Below, piece by piece: positions 25,166-33,594 of a stretch of DNA of 64,000 bases. The stretch is from contig NZ_SJOU01000013.1 in assembly GCF_012027725.1 (NCBI RefSeq), positions 1 to 64,000 on the forward strand, read 5' to 3'. The DNA comes from Olsenella sp. SW781. Lineage in GTDB: Bacteria > Actinomycetota > Coriobacteriia > Coriobacteriales > Atopobiaceae. The position numbers and the translations under genes were made by a program. Each line of letters opens with the position of its first letter. The first letter of the stretch is position 1. The notes below the pieces were generated by a model. That model did not search any database, was not told the origin of the DNA, and was given only the letters and a program-made list of their open reading frames with translations.

Positions 25166-25177
25166 GGCGAGAAGAAC
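25166..25177 (+). repeat. 12-mer GGCGAGAAGAAC
   Basis: Exact copy on the plus strand, 33 nt right of the palindrome, mirroring the copy at 25032. Confidence 0.85.
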
Positions 25178-25197
25178 CTGCTGCAGAAGGAGCCGTC

Positions 25198-26049
25198 ATG
25201 TCTCAGATCGCCGATCGCGTGGACGCCGAGAACGCCGCTCGCCCGGGAGCGCCGGCCACGCACCCCGAGTTTGATCGCCTGGTCCGCACGATGTGGCGCC
25301 TGCGCCAGCCGGACGGCTGCCCGTGGGACCGCGAGCAGACGCACCGCTCCATCACCAAGAACATGGTCGAGGAGGCCTACGAGGCGGTGGAGGCCATCGA
25401 GGCGGATGACGCCACGCACCTGGTGGAGGAGCTCGGCGACGTTCTGGAGCAGGTGGTCCTGCACGCGCAGATAGCCGCGGACGACGGCGCCTTCACGATC
25501 GACGACGTCATCCACGGCCTGAACGAGAAGCTCGTGCGCCGCCATCCCCACGTCTTTGGCGAGCATGCGGCGGCTGGCGACGGAGGTGAGGTCCAGGACA
25601 TCTGGGACGAGGTGAAGGCCGCGGAGCGCGCCGCCTCCGGCGAGGACGAGCGGCCGCAGGGGCTGCTCGACAGCGTGCCGCGTTCCCTCCCCGCGCTCAT
25701 GCAGTGCCAGAAGATCTCCAAGCGCGCCGCCAAGGCGGGCTTTGAGTGGCCGGACGAGGCGGGCGTGTGGGAGAAGGTCGCCGAGGAGCGCGCGGAGATG
25801 GAGCGCGAGGCGCCGGGCTCCCCGGAGCGCGCCGCGGAGTTTGGCGACCTGCTCTTTGCGCTCGTGAACGTGGCCCGCTGGGAGGGCATCGACGCCGAGG
25901 AGGCGCTCGCGGCCTCCAACCGCAAGTTCAGGGCGCGCTGGGCCCGCATGGAGGAGAGGGCCCGTGAGCTGGGCGTTGTTCTCGACGAGCTTGACGCTGC
26001 GGCCCTGAATGAGCTTTGGGACCGTGCGAAGGCGGAGGAGAACCTCTGA
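25198..26049 (+). CDS. mazG: Nucleoside triphosphate pyrophosphohydrolase MazG
   Basis: MazG hydrolyses (d)NTPs to NMPs and PPi. The 283-aa protein has two MazG domains. The N-terminal one shows CPWDREQTHRSI, the metal-binding EEAYE and EELGDVLEQVVLHAQIA motifs; the C-terminal one shows EEFGDLLFALVNVAR-like residues (AAEFGDLLFALVNVARW). AAGGAG precedes ATG 25198. The next gene is the ftsB-like gene, 90 nt away with its own promoter. Confidence 0.95.
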   Translation: MSQIADRVDAENAARPGAPATHPEFDRLVRTMWRLRQPDGCPWDREQTHRSITKNMVEEAYEAVEAIEADDATHLVEELGDVLEQVVLHAQIAADDGAFTIDDVIHGLNEKLVRRHPHVFGEHAAAGDGGEVQDIWDEVKAAERAASGEDERPQGLLDSVPRSLPALMQCQKISKRAAKAGFEWPDEAGVWEKVAEERAEMEREAPGSPERAAEFGDLLFALVNVARWEGIDAEEALAASNRKFRARWARMEERARELGVVLDELDAAALNELWDRAKAEENL

Positions 26050-26074
26050 GTGCGCCCCCGTGCCGCCGCCCGTC

Positions 26075-26083
26075 TGGTATAAC
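26075..26083 (+). promoter_or_regulatory. Extended -10 promoter for the ftsB-ppx unit
   Basis: TGGTATAAC (TG 26075-26076, TATAAC 26078-26083) upstream of the septum protein gene. Confidence 0.55.
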
Positions 26084-26139
26084 TAAGGCAGACACAGCGT
26101 ACAGCCCAGCCAAACACGAACCAGAAACGAAGCAGCGGC

Positions 26140-26721
26140 ATGAGCGAGAGAGTACTCACAAGACCCAGCCTGAGAGTCGGCATGGGGGCACGCCCGGCAT
26201 CCGCGGGCGCGCCCGGCCGGCGCGTCTCGCGCGCCCAGGGCGCGGCGAGGAGGGCCCCCGGTCGGCGCGCGGAGAAGGGCGCGCCCGCGCGCGGCGACGC
26301 GGGAAGGCGTCCGTCGGGCCCGTCTCTCCTGCGCGGCGTGCGGGAGGTCGACGCATCCGGCCTGCTCTCGCGCCTTCGCGCGCCGATCGTCATCGCCGCC
26401 GTCGTGCTCTTCGTCCTCGTCTCGGTCTACCCGCCGGCGCAGGGCCTCTATCGCGCGTGGCGTGACCAGGGCGTGAAGCAGGAGACGCTTGACGGGCTCA
26501 ACGCCAGCATCGAGGAGTATCAGGGAGACATCAGCCGCCTCCAGACCCGCGAGGGCATCGAGGACGAGGCGCGCCGTCGCGGATTTGTGGACGAGGGCGA
26601 GGTCGGCGTCGTGCTCGAGGGCGCGCCGGAGGAGTCCGACGACGCCCCCGCCAACGAGGGCGAGGCGCTCCCCTGGTACGTGGCCCTCGGCGACGTCGTC
26701 TTCCAGTACGAGGTGAAGTAG
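26140..26721 (+). CDS. FtsB/DivIC-like septum formation initiator
   Basis: A 193-aa bitopic protein: a long basic cytoplasmic N-terminus (about 1-80), one membrane helix (about 82-100, APIVIAAVVLFVLVSVYP), then a coiled-coil-like segment (about 108-140) and the short hydrophobic-basic stretch typical of DivIC/FtsB. These proteins link FtsL and FtsQ at the divisome. Order ftsB then ppx is common in Actinobacteria. It ends 1 nt before the ppx/gppA start. Confidence 0.83.
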   Translation: MSERVLTRPSLRVGMGARPASAGAPGRRVSRAQGAARRAPGRRAEKGAPARGDAGRRPSGPSLLRGVREVDASGLLSRLRAPIVIAAVVLFVLVSVYPPAQGLYRAWRDQGVKQETLDGLNASIEEYQGDISRLQTREGIEDEARRRGFVDEGEVGVVLEGAPEESDDAPANEGEALPWYVALGDVVFQYEVK

Positions 26722-26722
26722 C

Positions 26723-27751
26723 ATGACGCGCGTCGCCTGCATCGACATCGGGACCGTGACCGCCCGCCTCGCCGTGGCGGACGTCGAGGGCGGCCGCGTG
26801 GTCCGCCTCATCAAGCACTCGGAGATCTGCAACCTCGGCGAGGGGGTCGACGCCACCGGAAGGCTCAGGGATGACGCCATCGGCCGCGTATTCTCATGCG
26901 TCCGCGGCTACGTTGCCCTGGCGGTCGAGGCCGGCGCCCCCGCGGCGTGCTGCACCCTCACGAGCGCGGCGCGCGACGCGGAGAACTCGCGCGACATGAC
27001 GTCTGCGCTCGAGTCCCTGGGCCTCTCGCCGCTCGTCATCCCCGGCCGGATCGAGGGCTCGCTGACGTTTCTCGGCGTGGCCCAGGACTTCCGGGGCCGG
27101 CGCATCCTCGTGGCCGACAACGGCGGCGGCTCCACCGAGCTTGCCCTCGGGTCGCTGGGGGAGGACGGGGCGCTCGACCTCACCTACGTGCGCTCGGTCG
27201 ACGTGGGCTGCCGCCGGGTGACCGAGAAGTACCTCCAGGCTGCCCCGCTGCCGACCGCGGGCGACCTGACTGCCGCCCACGCCTTCGTCGCCGAGGGGTT
27301 TGCCCCGGCCGTCGAGGAGGGCGGGCTCTGGGCAGCCGGCTCCGAGCGCGCCGTCGCGGGCGCCCCGGAGGCGCTCGTCGTCTGCGGCGGCACGGTCACG
27401 AGCCTCGTGGCCATGGACGCCGAGATGGAGCCCTATGACTCCGCGCGCGTCCACCTTGCCAGCCTCACGCGCGAGAAGGTCGAGGCGCTCGAGGGGCGCC
27501 TTGCCGGCCTCACCGTCGAGCAGCGCGCCGAGCTGCCGGGCCTCCAGGCCAAGCGCGCGCCCGTGATTCTGGGCGGCGCGGTCGCCATCTCCGAGCTCAT
27601 GCGCCAGACGTCCTTCTCGACGCTTCAGGCGAGCGAGTCCGACCTGCTCTTCGGCCTGGCCCTGACGGCCGCGGCCTCGCTCGACGGGACGGCCTCGCCG
27701 GTGGGCTGGCGCCCCGAGATGCATGTCCTCCCGGAGCGCCCGCTGCGCTAG
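26723..27751 (+). CDS. Ppx/GppA-family phosphatase
   Basis: A 342-aa exopolyphosphatase/pppGpp phosphohydrolase-like protein of the ASKHA fold. Visible motifs: VACIDIGTVTARLAVADV at the N-terminus, TSAARDAENS, the phosphate loop DNGGGSTELALG, and CGGTVTSLVAMD. It lacks the C-terminal HD-like domain of the longer E. coli forms. The actual substrate (polyphosphate or pppGpp) cannot be assigned. It is translationally close to the ftsB-like gene. Confidence 0.9.
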   Translation: MTRVACIDIGTVTARLAVADVEGGRVVRLIKHSEICNLGEGVDATGRLRDDAIGRVFSCVRGYVALAVEAGAPAACCTLTSAARDAENSRDMTSALESLGLSPLVIPGRIEGSLTFLGVAQDFRGRRILVADNGGGSTELALGSLGEDGALDLTYVRSVDVGCRRVTEKYLQAAPLPTAGDLTAAHAFVAEGFAPAVEEGGLWAAGSERAVAGAPEALVVCGGTVTSLVAMDAEMEPYDSARVHLASLTREKVEALEGRLAGLTVEQRAELPGLQAKRAPVILGGAVAISELMRQTSFSTLQASESDLLFGLALTAAASLDGTASPVGWRPEMHVLPERPLR

Positions 27752-27771
27752 GATGGTATGAGCGCGCATAT

Positions 27772-27856
27772 GGGGGCGTGGCGGAATTGGCATACGCAGG
27801 AGACTTAAAATCTCTCGCCGCGAGGATTGTGGGTTCGAGTCCCACCGCCCCTACCA
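27772..27856 (+). tRNA. tRNA-Leu (anticodon TAA)
   Basis: 85 nt with a long variable arm, as expected for tRNA-Leu. Acceptor GGGGGCG pairs with CGCCCCT, the anticodon loop ACTTAAAAT gives TAA, and the CCA end is encoded. Confidence 0.96.
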
Positions 27857-27866
27857 GCTGCAACGC

Positions 27867-27896
27867 AATGCCCGGGACGGCCTCCCGGGCATTTTT
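27867..27896 (+). terminator. Intrinsic terminator after tRNA-Leu
   Basis: AATGCCCGGGA (27867-27877) pairs with TCCCGGGCATT (27883-27893), followed by a T-run. Confidence 0.92.
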
Positions 27897-27949
27897 GTGT
27901 CGGTGCGTTACGGCCGGCCGTTCCCATGCGCCGCCGCGTCGCGTGTCCC

Positions 27950-28615
27950 CTAGTTGACGAAGAGGTGCGCGCGCCTCTCGAAGTAGACCTTGTTGGCGAC
28001 GATGAGAACGACGGTCGTGATGGTCGAGGTCACTGTTGAGATGTCGAACATGTCGAGCGGCGAGATTCCTATCACGACCATGACGAACACGGCGTAGAGA
28101 ATCTGAGCGGCGAGAGACGCCGCGAGGAACATCAGGTAGAGCGACGGCGCGTCGCGCCTGAACTTGGCGAGCCTCATGCGGACGTAGATCGCCGCTCCGG
28201 CAAGCGCCACGTATATGATCGCAAAGAGGATGTCGACCGCCCGCAGGCCGGAGTAGAAGGTATAGACCAGGTCTGCGGAGTCCCCATAGCTTGCGCCCGT
28301 GAAGAGCGCGAATGCGTTCAGGAGCGACGCCGCGGCGCTCAGAAACAGCTGCGCGTAGATAACGAACTTGAACCACTTCATCCCCTGCGCCGTGCCGTTG
28401 GTGGCCTCAAAGGTCGGTGGCTGGGGAGTGGGCTGGGGCATTGGCTGCGCAGGCTGGGGCGCCTGCGGCGTGGGCGCTGCCTCTGGGCGGACGGGCCCGT
28501 CCGCGGCAGGCGGCCCGGGGGTCGTCTCGGGGCTGGCCGGGGTTACGGGGCTTCCGCACCCGGGGCAGAAGCGGGCATCGTCGCTCAGCTGTCTTCCGCA
28601 GGCAGGGCAGAACAT
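27950..28615 (-). CDS. Zinc-ribbon membrane protein, unknown function
   Basis: A 221-aa protein with an N-terminal zinc ribbon (Cys3, Cys6, Cys17, Cys20 in MFCPACG and RFCPGCG), a Pro/Gln-rich linker (about 25-70) and four predicted membrane helices (about 82-104, 122-146, 157-183, 192-209). I start at 28615 because GGGAGG lies just upstream; an ATG at 28627 in the same frame is possible. It is convergent with tRNA-Leu. No function is known to me. Confidence 0.75.
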   Translation of the reverse strand: MFCPACGRQLSDDARFCPGCGSPVTPASPETTPGPPAADGPVRPEAAPTPQAPQPAQPMPQPTPQPPTFEATNGTAQGMKWFKFVIYAQLFLSAAASLLNAFALFTGASYGDSADLVYTFYSGLRAVDILFAIIYVALAGAAIYVRMRLAKFRRDAPSLYLMFLAASLAAQILYAVFVMVVIGISPLDMFDISTVTSTITTVVLIVANKVYFERRAHLFVN

Positions 28616-28760
28616 GGCGCCTCCCATCGTCGGGTTTCCTCGTCTCACAATGGTATGCGCGGGACGTTATCTCGCCATTATCAAGCGATAAGAACGGCAT
28701 ACTACTGCCCCAGGCGGCCGTCGCTTGCCCGCCAAAGGATGCCCGCCGGGCAACGCGGTC

Positions 28761-28769
28761 TGGTATACT
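28761..28769 (+). promoter_or_regulatory. Extended -10 promoter of tRNA-Glu
   Basis: TGGTATACT (TATACT 28764-28769), placing the transcript start within a few bases of the mature tRNA 5' end. Confidence 0.6.
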
Positions 28770-28778
28770 CTCCCGTGC

Positions 28779-28854
28779 GTCCCCATCGTCTAGTGGCCTA
28801 GGACATCGCCCTTTCAAGGCGACGACACGGGTTCGACTCCCGTTGGGGGCACCA
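28779..28854 (+). tRNA. tRNA-Glu (anticodon TTC)
   Basis: 76 nt. GTCCCCA pairs with TGGGGGC, the anticodon loop CTTTCAA gives TTC, and the CCA end is encoded. Confidence 0.96.
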
Positions 28855-28863
28855 CGAAGCGCT

Positions 28864-28898
28864 GCGGGCTCGTCCGGGTTTCGGGCGGGCCCGCTTTT
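28864..28898 (+). terminator. Intrinsic terminator after tRNA-Glu
   Basis: GCGGGC (28864-28869) pairs with GCCCGC (28889-28894), with further pairing inside, followed by TTTT. Confidence 0.85.
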
Positions 28899-28949
28899 CT
28901 CGCTGTCGTGACATGCGGGCGGGTGTTCACGAATCCCCTGTGTGGGCGA

Positions 28950-28979
28950 TTATCGCGCAGAATTCGCAATGCGCGATAA
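28950..28979. repeat. Short perfect inverted repeat TTATCGCGCA
   Basis: 10-bp arms (28950-28959, 28970-28979) around GAATTCGCAA. It lies between tRNA-Glu and the convergent gene at 29042, 38 nt left of a 12-mer. Confidence 0.8.
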
Positions 28980-29017
28980 CGGGTCCCGGAGGGAGAGGCC
29001 CCCAGCGGCGCCGCCCC

Positions 29018-29029
29018 GGCGAGAAGAAC
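29018..29029 (+). repeat. 12-mer GGCGAGAAGAAC
   Basis: Exact copy 12 nt before the stop of the minus-strand gene. A near-copy ending CTCGGC lies at 29055. Confidence 0.85.
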
Positions 29030-29041
29030 GTCGCGCCGGGG

Positions 29042-30001
29042 CTACCAGTCCAGGTCGTTCTTCTCGGCAAACTGCCGCGCGGACGCCACGAGCCAGTCGT
29101 GGCCCTGGCACCAGTTGATAAAGTCGGGCACGTCGGCGATGATGGGCTCCGCCTCGCGCACGGCGAAGACGCTCTCCTCGAATCCGCCCGGCGTCACGTC
29201 GGGCCGGTCGGGGAGGTAGGGCTCCACGCAGGTGGGGCGCAGCAGCGCGTAGGCGCCGCCGCGGCAGAGCTGGTCAAAGCCGCGCAGGGCGCGCCGTGCC
29301 GCGCTCATGCGGTCGAGCTTGTAGAGGAGGATCACCCGCGCGAGGTGGGACCACGGGTCGCCCTGCCGGGAGAAGCGCGCGTCGAGCTCATCGAAGCCCT
29401 TCTCGTCCTCGAGCCGTGCGAGCGCGAGGGCGCAGGTGTGGCGGGCGCCGAGCGGGTCTGATGGGGAGGCGTCCATCACGGAGGTCGCCGCGCGCTCGGC
29501 TATGCCGTAGCGCGCCGTGTCGAGGCAGGTTCTCGCCAGGGCGGCACGCAGCCGCAGGTGGGGTCGGTAGAAGACGTCGTCCCAGGCGTCGCCCGGGGGC
29601 AGCTCGTCCGAGGAGAAGTCGCGCTCGAGCTCGATGAGGCCCCGGAAGAGCAGGTCGGGGTCGCGGTCCTCCGTGAGCAGCTCGAGCAGGCACGCGTCGA
29701 GGCTGCTCTCGTCTATCTCGCGCGCGAGGGTGAACTCGGCGTGCGCCTTCGCGAGCCTTCGCGAGCGCTCCTCCTCGAAGGCGGCGTCGTCGAGGAGGTC
29801 GTCGTTCCGGCAGCTCGCCCGATAGGCGTCGAGCGCCCGCGCTATCACGAGCATCGCGCGCTCGGGCGTGTGCTCGATGAACGACTCGGGGTTCTCGCGC
29901 ACGGCGAGGACCAGCTCGGCGTACGCCTCGTCGGAAAGGGGCCCCAGCTTCTTCAGGCGGCGCTGCGCGCAGCGCTCCACGAGCTCGTCCCATGCGTTCA
30001 C
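29042..30001 (-). CDS. Hypothetical TPR-like helical protein
   Basis: A 319-aa soluble protein, predicted almost entirely alpha-helical, rich in Ala, Leu, Glu and Arg, with helix-turn-helix spacing reminiscent of tetratricopeptide or related repeats (AALARTCLDTARYGIAERAA; ARVILLYKLDRMSAARRALR). No catalytic motif, signal peptide or membrane helix was seen. The start is GTG at 30001, overlapping the upstream gene's TGA by 4 nt. The two genes look like diverged relatives and are probably functionally linked. Confidence 0.7.
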   Translation of the reverse strand: MNAWDELVERCAQRRLKKLGPLSDEAYAELVLAVRENPESFIEHTPERAMLVIARALDAYRASCRNDDLLDDAAFEEERSRRLAKAHAEFTLAREIDESSLDACLLELLTEDRDPDLLFRGLIELERDFSSDELPPGDAWDDVFYRPHLRLRAALARTCLDTARYGIAERAATSVMDASPSDPLGARHTCALALARLEDEKGFDELDARFSRQGDPWSHLARVILLYKLDRMSAARRALRGFDQLCRGGAYALLRPTCVEPYLPDRPDVTPGGFEESVFAVREAEPIIADVPDFINWCQGHDWLVASARQFAEKNDLDW

Positions 30002-31038
30002 GACTGCTGGCTCCCCTCTCTTGCCGCCATCGCCTCGCGCGCCGCCTTTGGGTCGATGCGCGCGGCCTCGCGGGCCACCCAGGCACCGAAGGTGCCCCTC
30101 CCGGAGCGATCCGTCCCCTCCTGCAGCAGCACGATTCCCTCGCTGACGGCGAGGATGAGCTCGTCCTCGCTGTAGGGCGTCACGTGCAGCCGGGCAAACT
30201 CGCCGTCGGGGAGCTCGGCCTGGCGGATGAGCGTCATGGCGCCGCCCGGGTACTTCCGCAGCAGCTTCTCGATCCCCGTGCGCGCGACCATGGGGTTGCC
30301 GTTGTGAAACGCGAGCGAGGCACCGGCGAGCAGGGTCCAGGCGTCGTCGGCCGGCCGGCCCGAGGCGAGCGCGGCGTAGCGCTTTGTCAGCGCCAGCCAG
30401 CCCTGCAGGTCCTCGAGCTTTGCGAGCGCGTAGGCGAGCGTGAAGCGGACGTCGGAGGTGTCTCGCGGGTCAGATGCGAGGAGCCGTTCGGAGACGTCGA
30501 TCGCGACGCGGTTGCGCCCGCAGATGAGCGCCTCCTCCGCGAGGGAGGCGAGCCAGCGCCAGTAGGGTCGCATCGCGATGTCCGCCGCGAGGGCGGCGCG
30601 CTCGTCGCTCAGCTCGCCGAGCGCCTGGTCGCGCGCCTGCTCGCAGGATGCGCGGACCTCGTCGGCATGGTCGCTGAGGAAGCGGTAGCGCTCGTCGATC
30701 GACGCAGTTCTCGAGGACGAGAGCATGCGCGTCGCGTCATGGCACGCCGGGTCGAGCCTCAGGGCCTCCTCGAGCAGCTCCTTCCCGCGCTTGATGAGGT
30801 CGGGCGCCTGCTCGTCGGAGGCGAAGGGGAGGCGCCTGTCAACGACGTCGCTCGCCATCGCCACGAGGTGGAAGGCGCGGTCGGCATCCGTCTGGGGGAG
30901 ACCGTCGCGGTCCTGGGCGAAGCGCCGCCCAAACGAGGCGAAGGCGCGCGCGGCGTCCGCGGGGTCGCCCTTGTCGAGCTCCTCCGCAAAACGCAGGCTC
31001 AGTCGCTGGTAGTCCTCTCGCCGTGGGTCGTGCGCCAT
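29998..31038 (-). CDS. Hypothetical TPR-like helical protein
   Basis: A 346-aa helical protein from ATG 31038 (GAGAGGGGGCAGC just upstream; an N-terminal extension to 31146 is judged non-coding). It contains DVSERLLASDPRDTSDVRF and FTLAYALAKLEDLQGW-type segments that parallel the DASPSDPLGARHTCALALARLED region of the next gene, so the two share a repeat architecture. The C-terminal part of both ends in an acidic surface near a VTPYSEDELILAVSEG/VTPGGFEESVFAVREA pattern, a further similarity. Function unknown. Confidence 0.7.
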   Translation of the reverse strand: MAHDPRREDYQRLSLRFAEELDKGDPADAARAFASFGRRFAQDRDGLPQTDADRAFHLVAMASDVVDRRLPFASDEQAPDLIKRGKELLEEALRLDPACHDATRMLSSSRTASIDERYRFLSDHADEVRASCEQARDQALGELSDERAALAADIAMRPYWRWLASLAEEALICGRNRVAIDVSERLLASDPRDTSDVRFTLAYALAKLEDLQGWLALTKRYAALASGRPADDAWTLLAGASLAFHNGNPMVARTGIEKLLRKYPGGAMTLIRQAELPDGEFARLHVTPYSEDELILAVSEGIVLLQEGTDRSGRGTFGAWVAREAARIDPKAAREAMAAREGSQQS

Positions 31039-31165
31039 GCTGCCCCCTCTCGTCCCCCTATGGTAGCCGAGAAGGGCGCGCCACGGGCGGGGGCGGGAGC
31101 TCGCGGCTCCGCCCGCGAAGCGGCTCTCGCGCCGGAAACATCGCAATGTTGCCAGTCGATTTCGC

Positions 31166-31171
31166 TATACT
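31166..31171 (+). promoter_or_regulatory. -10 element for iron alcohol dehydrogenase
   Basis: TATACT about 127 nt before the start codon, giving a leader of roughly 120 nt (31179-31297) whose regulatory content I could not define. Confidence 0.5.
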
Positions 31172-31297
31172 GAATCCGGCCGAGTCGCCGATCCCTCGAC
31201 GGCCCGGGGCGGTACTTCTCGTTCGGCGAAAACGGGGGAGATGGTCTCCCGTTCGAATCCGTCGCGGTGGCGGCGGCATAGGAATTGGAGGAGTGTT

Positions 31298-32512
31298 ATG
31301 GGACGTTTCACCAACCCGCGCGACCTGTACTTTGGTGAGGGCGCTCGCCACGAGGTCAAGAACCTCAAGGGCTCCCGCGCCATGATCGTCACCGGCGGCG
31401 GCTCCATGCGTCGTGGCGGCTTCCTGCAGGACGTCGAGGCTGACCTCAAGGAGGCCGGCTTCGAGGTTGAGATCTTCGAGGGCGTCGAGTCCGACCCGTC
31501 CGTCGACACCGTGAAGCGCGGCGCCGAGGCCATGCAGAAGTTCCAGCCCGACTGGATCATCGGCATCGGCGGCGGCTCGCCCATCGACGCGGCCAAGGCC
31601 ATGTGGCTCTTCTACGAGTACCCCGAGGAGACCTTCGAGCAGGCCATCGTCCCGTTCAGCTTCCCCGAGCTCCGCACCAAGGCCAAGTTCTGCGCCATCG
31701 CCTCCACCTCCGGCACGGCCACCGAGGTCACGGCCTTCTCCGTCATCACCGACTACGAGAAGGGCATCAAGTACCCGCTCGCCGACTTCAACATCACCCC
31801 TGACGTCGCCATCGTCGACCCCGAGCTCACCTACACCATGCCGCAGAAGCTCTGCGCCCACACCGGCATGGACGCGCTGACCCACGCCATCGAGGCCTAC
31901 GTCTCCACCGCGGGCTCCATGTTCACCGACGCCAACGCCCTCCACGCCATCCGCGAGATCGTCGAGTGGCTGCCCAAGTCCTACCAGGGCGATCACGAGG
32001 CCCGTCAGCACATGCACGAGGCCCAGTGCATCGCCGGCATCGCCTTCTCCTCCGGCCTGCTCGGCATCGTGCACTCCATGGCCCACAAGACCGGCGCCGC
32101 CTTCTCCGGCGACCACATCATCCACGGCTGCGCCAACGCCATGTACCTCGGCAAGGTCATCCAGTTCAACGCCAAGGACGAGCGCGCCAAGAGCCGCTAC
32201 GCCTACATCGCCAAGGAGGTCCTGCACCTCGCCGGCGAGACCGAGGACGAGCTCGTCGCGTCCCTCGTCCAGTGCATCCGCGACCTCAACGACAAGCTGG
32301 ACATCCCGCAGGGCATCAAGAACTACGGCAAGGGCGGCGTGAAGGCCGACGAGTCCATCATCGACTACGCCGAGTTCGAGTCCAAGAAGGCCGACGTGGC
32401 CGCCAACGCCATCCTCGACGCCTGCACCGGCTCCAACCCGCGCCAGCCGTCCCAGGAGGAGATGGAGAAGCTCCTCGAGTGCGTCTACAACGACGTGGAC
32501 GTGGACTTCTAA
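31298..32512 (+). CDS. Iron-containing (butanol-type) alcohol dehydrogenase
   Basis: A 404-aa group III alcohol dehydrogenase, probably reducing aldehydes to alcohols in fermentation. The nucleotide site is GIGGGSPIDAAKAM (89-102). The metal ligands fit Asp192 and His196 (GMDALTHAIE), His263 (SMAHKTGAAF) and His276 (HIIHGCANA). ATG 31298 follows GGAGGAG. Codon use is strongly biased to C-ending codons, suggesting high expression. The gene has its own promoter, a long leader and a terminator. Substrate not determinable. Confidence 0.93.
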   Translation: MGRFTNPRDLYFGEGARHEVKNLKGSRAMIVTGGGSMRRGGFLQDVEADLKEAGFEVEIFEGVESDPSVDTVKRGAEAMQKFQPDWIIGIGGGSPIDAAKAMWLFYEYPEETFEQAIVPFSFPELRTKAKFCAIASTSGTATEVTAFSVITDYEKGIKYPLADFNITPDVAIVDPELTYTMPQKLCAHTGMDALTHAIEAYVSTAGSMFTDANALHAIREIVEWLPKSYQGDHEARQHMHEAQCIAGIAFSSGLLGIVHSMAHKTGAAFSGDHIIHGCANAMYLGKVIQFNAKDERAKSRYAYIAKEVLHLAGETEDELVASLVQCIRDLNDKLDIPQGIKNYGKGGVKADESIIDYAEFESKKADVAANAILDACTGSNPRQPSQEEMEKLLECVYNDVDVDF

Positions 32513-32539
32513 GCCACGCGTTCTTATCGCTTCGCAGCA

Positions 32540-32570
32540 GGGGGTCGGGCCTTCGGGCTCGGCCCCCTTT
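32540..32570 (+). terminator. Terminator of iron alcohol dehydrogenase
   Basis: GGGGGTCGGGC and GCTCGGCCCCC pair (with two G-T) around CTTCG, followed by TTT. Confidence 0.8.
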
Positions 32571-32630
32571 GCGCTTGGGGGTTCGGGTGGAGCCAATCCT
32601 GCGGCTTTCATGTCGCTTGTCTTTGTCGGG

Positions 32631-32636
32631 TACAAT
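32631..32636 (+). promoter_or_regulatory. -10 element for Cof-type HAD gene
   Basis: TACAAT following GGG, 32 nt before the start codon. Confidence 0.5.
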
Positions 32637-32668
32637 GCCGCATCGGAAACGTTGCGTAAGGGGGAGCG

Positions 32669-33508
32669 ATGGGCGAGAAGAACGGGGCGGTCGCGTTCTT
32701 TGACGTTGACGGCACGCTGGTGTGGCACGACTTCGAGAGGCTGCGGGCGCGGGCGAAGGAGGGCGCGACCTCCGAGGCCCTTCAGATTCGTCCGAGCGAG
32801 GCCGTATACGAGGCGTTTTCCCGCATGCGCGCGGCGGGCAACCTCACCTTCATCTGCACCGGCCGCCACCTGCCGTTCATCCCTCAGGCGATACGCGAGC
32901 TCAACCCCGACGGCTTCGTGGCGGGGGCCGGCGCGCTCGTATGCGTGGGGGACGAGGTGGTGCGCGCCGAGTTCATCGAGCGCGACCTGCTCCTCGAGAC
33001 GGCGCGGCGCTTCGTTGCGGCGGGCATCGACATCACCCTCGAGGGCGACGAGGACAACATCGAGCTCCATCCCTCCGGGCGTCCCGCGCGCTTTCCGGGC
33101 TCGCGCCTTGCGCGCACGGCGGAGGAGGTCGCGGAGCTCTCCCGGGAGCGCCGCTACAGCAAGTTCTGCTCGAACGGTGTGGGGGAGCGCGACCTTGTGC
33201 CGCTGCGCGACTTCATCGACGCGCACTACACGATCTGCGACCTCCAGGGCGGCGTGCTCGAGTTCTCCATGCGCGGCGTCGACAAGGGGACGGGCATCGA
33301 GGCGGCGCTCGCTCACCTGGGGCACGGGCGTGAGGGGACCTTCGCGTTTGGCGACTCGGAGAACGACCTCTCCATGCGCGCCGCCGTGGAGACCTTCGTG
33401 GCCATGGGAAACGCGCTGCCCAACGTGCGCGCGGTGGCCGACTACGTGACGCTCACGGCCGCCGAGGACGGCGTGCCCGCGGCGCTGGAGCACTTCGGGC
33501 TCATCTAG
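32669..33508 (+). CDS. Cof-type HAD-IIB phosphatase
   Basis: A 279-aa HAD hydrolase with motif I FFDVDGTL (Asp12, Asp14), CTGRHLPF as motif II, the motif III Lys in GVDKGTGIEAAL, and motif IV FGDSENDLSM. The cap region is the C2b type of the Cof family, which dephosphorylates sugar phosphates and similar small molecules. The ribosome site is AGGGGGAG. Codons 2-5 (Gly-Glu-Lys-Asn) are exactly the 12-mer GGCGAGAAGAAC, so the first residues may have been donated by the repeat. Confidence 0.9.
   Translation: MGEKNGAVAFFDVDGTLVWHDFERLRARAKEGATSEALQIRPSEAVYEAFSRMRAAGNLTFICTGRHLPFIPQAIRELNPDGFVAGAGALVCVGDEVVRAEFIERDLLLETARRFVAAGIDITLEGDEDNIELHPSGRPARFPGSRLARTAEEVAELSRERRYSKFCSNGVGERDLVPLRDFIDAHYTICDLQGGVLEFSMRGVDKGTGIEAALAHLGHGREGTFAFGDSENDLSMRAAVETFVAMGNALPNVRAVADYVTLTAAEDGVPAALEHFGLI
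32672..32683 (+). repeat. 12-mer GGCGAGAAGAAC within a start region
   Basis: Exact copy in frame as codons 2-5 of the HAD gene. Confidence 0.8.
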
Positions 33509-33594
33509 GACTGCGGCCTCCCGTTCGTGGGGGAATCCCGCCCGAGGGGCCTCCTCCCGCCCGCGGGCCCGCCTCCCTCCCGTAGGGCCTTCAT

